Part shown: one piece after another, positions 5,355 through 5,397 of the stretch | Position numbering within the stretch: position 1 is the first letter of the stretch | How the letters are laid out: each line of letters opens with the position of its first letter | Origin: an archaeon | GTDB lineage: Archaea; Thermoproteota; Nitrososphaeria; Nitrososphaerales; CADDZS01 | Reading direction: 5' to 3' | Assembly (NCBI GenBank): GCA_021806865.1 | Contig: JAKAPU010000185.1 | Span: forward strand, 1 to 5,397 | DNA: 5,397 bases | Position numbers and translations under genes: made by a program | Notes under the pieces: generated by a model | The model's input: the letters and a program-made list of their open reading frames with translations, nothing else | Told to the model about the DNA's origin: nothing | Database searches by the model: none

Positions 5355-5397
5355 CCGTCAGCTAGTTCGAATAAAATTCAGAAACAGCAACTGACGG
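5355..5397 (+). terminator. Inverted repeat at the window end, possible transcript end
   Basis: CCGTCAG (5355-5361) and CTGACGG (5391-5397) form a perfect 7-base inverted repeat, starting 5 bases after the stop of the last gene. The 29-base loop contains GAAT/ATTC as a smaller stem. The right arm touches the window edge, so its true length is unknown. A transcript-end hairpin is the simplest reading; the end of a mobile element cannot be excluded. Confidence 0.3.

Noticed and set aside
5365..5372. GTTCGAAT resembling a tRNA T-loop
   Set aside because: No acceptor, D or anticodon arms fit around it, so it is not a tRNA gene.
5355..5397. End of an insertion sequence
   Set aside because: No transposase, target duplication or second copy is visible. 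A hairpin after the gene is simpler.

Overview
This window is most likely archaeal chromosomal DNA. The signs are HisF and HisI sequences of archaeal type, arginine written mainly as AGA/AGG, TATA-like boxes rather than -35/-10 promoters, frequent GTG and TTG starts with purine-rich ribosome binding sites, and intergenic gaps of about 260 to 360 bases. The HisF protein reminds me of Thaumarchaeota (Nitrososphaeria) homologues. That placement comes from memory and is moderate to low in confidence; no search was run.

Layout. (1) Positions 1-1626 hold the 3' end of a histidine operon: the last two thirds of hisA, complete hisF and complete hisI, all on + and separated by only 2 to 3 bases. They encode consecutive or converging steps of histidine synthesis: HisI opens the PR-AMP ring, HisA isomerises ProFAR to PRFAR, and HisF, with HisH outside the window, makes IGP and AICAR. 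(2) A 259-base gap follows with two abutting hairpins and a promoter-like region. (3) Positions 1886-2467 encode a 193-residue multi-pass membrane protein that I do not recognise. (4) A 361-base gap carries a TATA box followed by a symmetric array of four CATG-centred sites. (5) Positions 2829-4636 form a two-gene ABC exporter operon: a DrrA-type ATPase with all catalytic motifs and, overlapping it by 4 bases, an ABC-2 type permease. (6) A 332-base gap holds small hairpins and another promoter-like region. (7) Positions 4969-5349 encode a 126-residue protein with two membrane segments and an external loop, also unrecognised. (8) The window ends in a 7-base inverted repeat that may be a transcript end.

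The genes themselves are mostly ordinary. The best candidate for something undescribed is regulatory. Each of the three intergenic gaps carries one copy of a 17-base element resembling TCAAnnATGAwrATCrT, on the coding strand, 25 to 27 bases ahead of a TATA-like box. It precedes the unknown membrane protein, the ABC exporter and the last small membrane protein, so these three units may share a regulator, or the element may be a general upstream promoter element of this organism. The exporter promoter also carries the CATG array exactly where the transcription start should fall, which suggests a repressor site. No tRNA, rRNA, CRISPR array, transposase or insertion sequence was seen.
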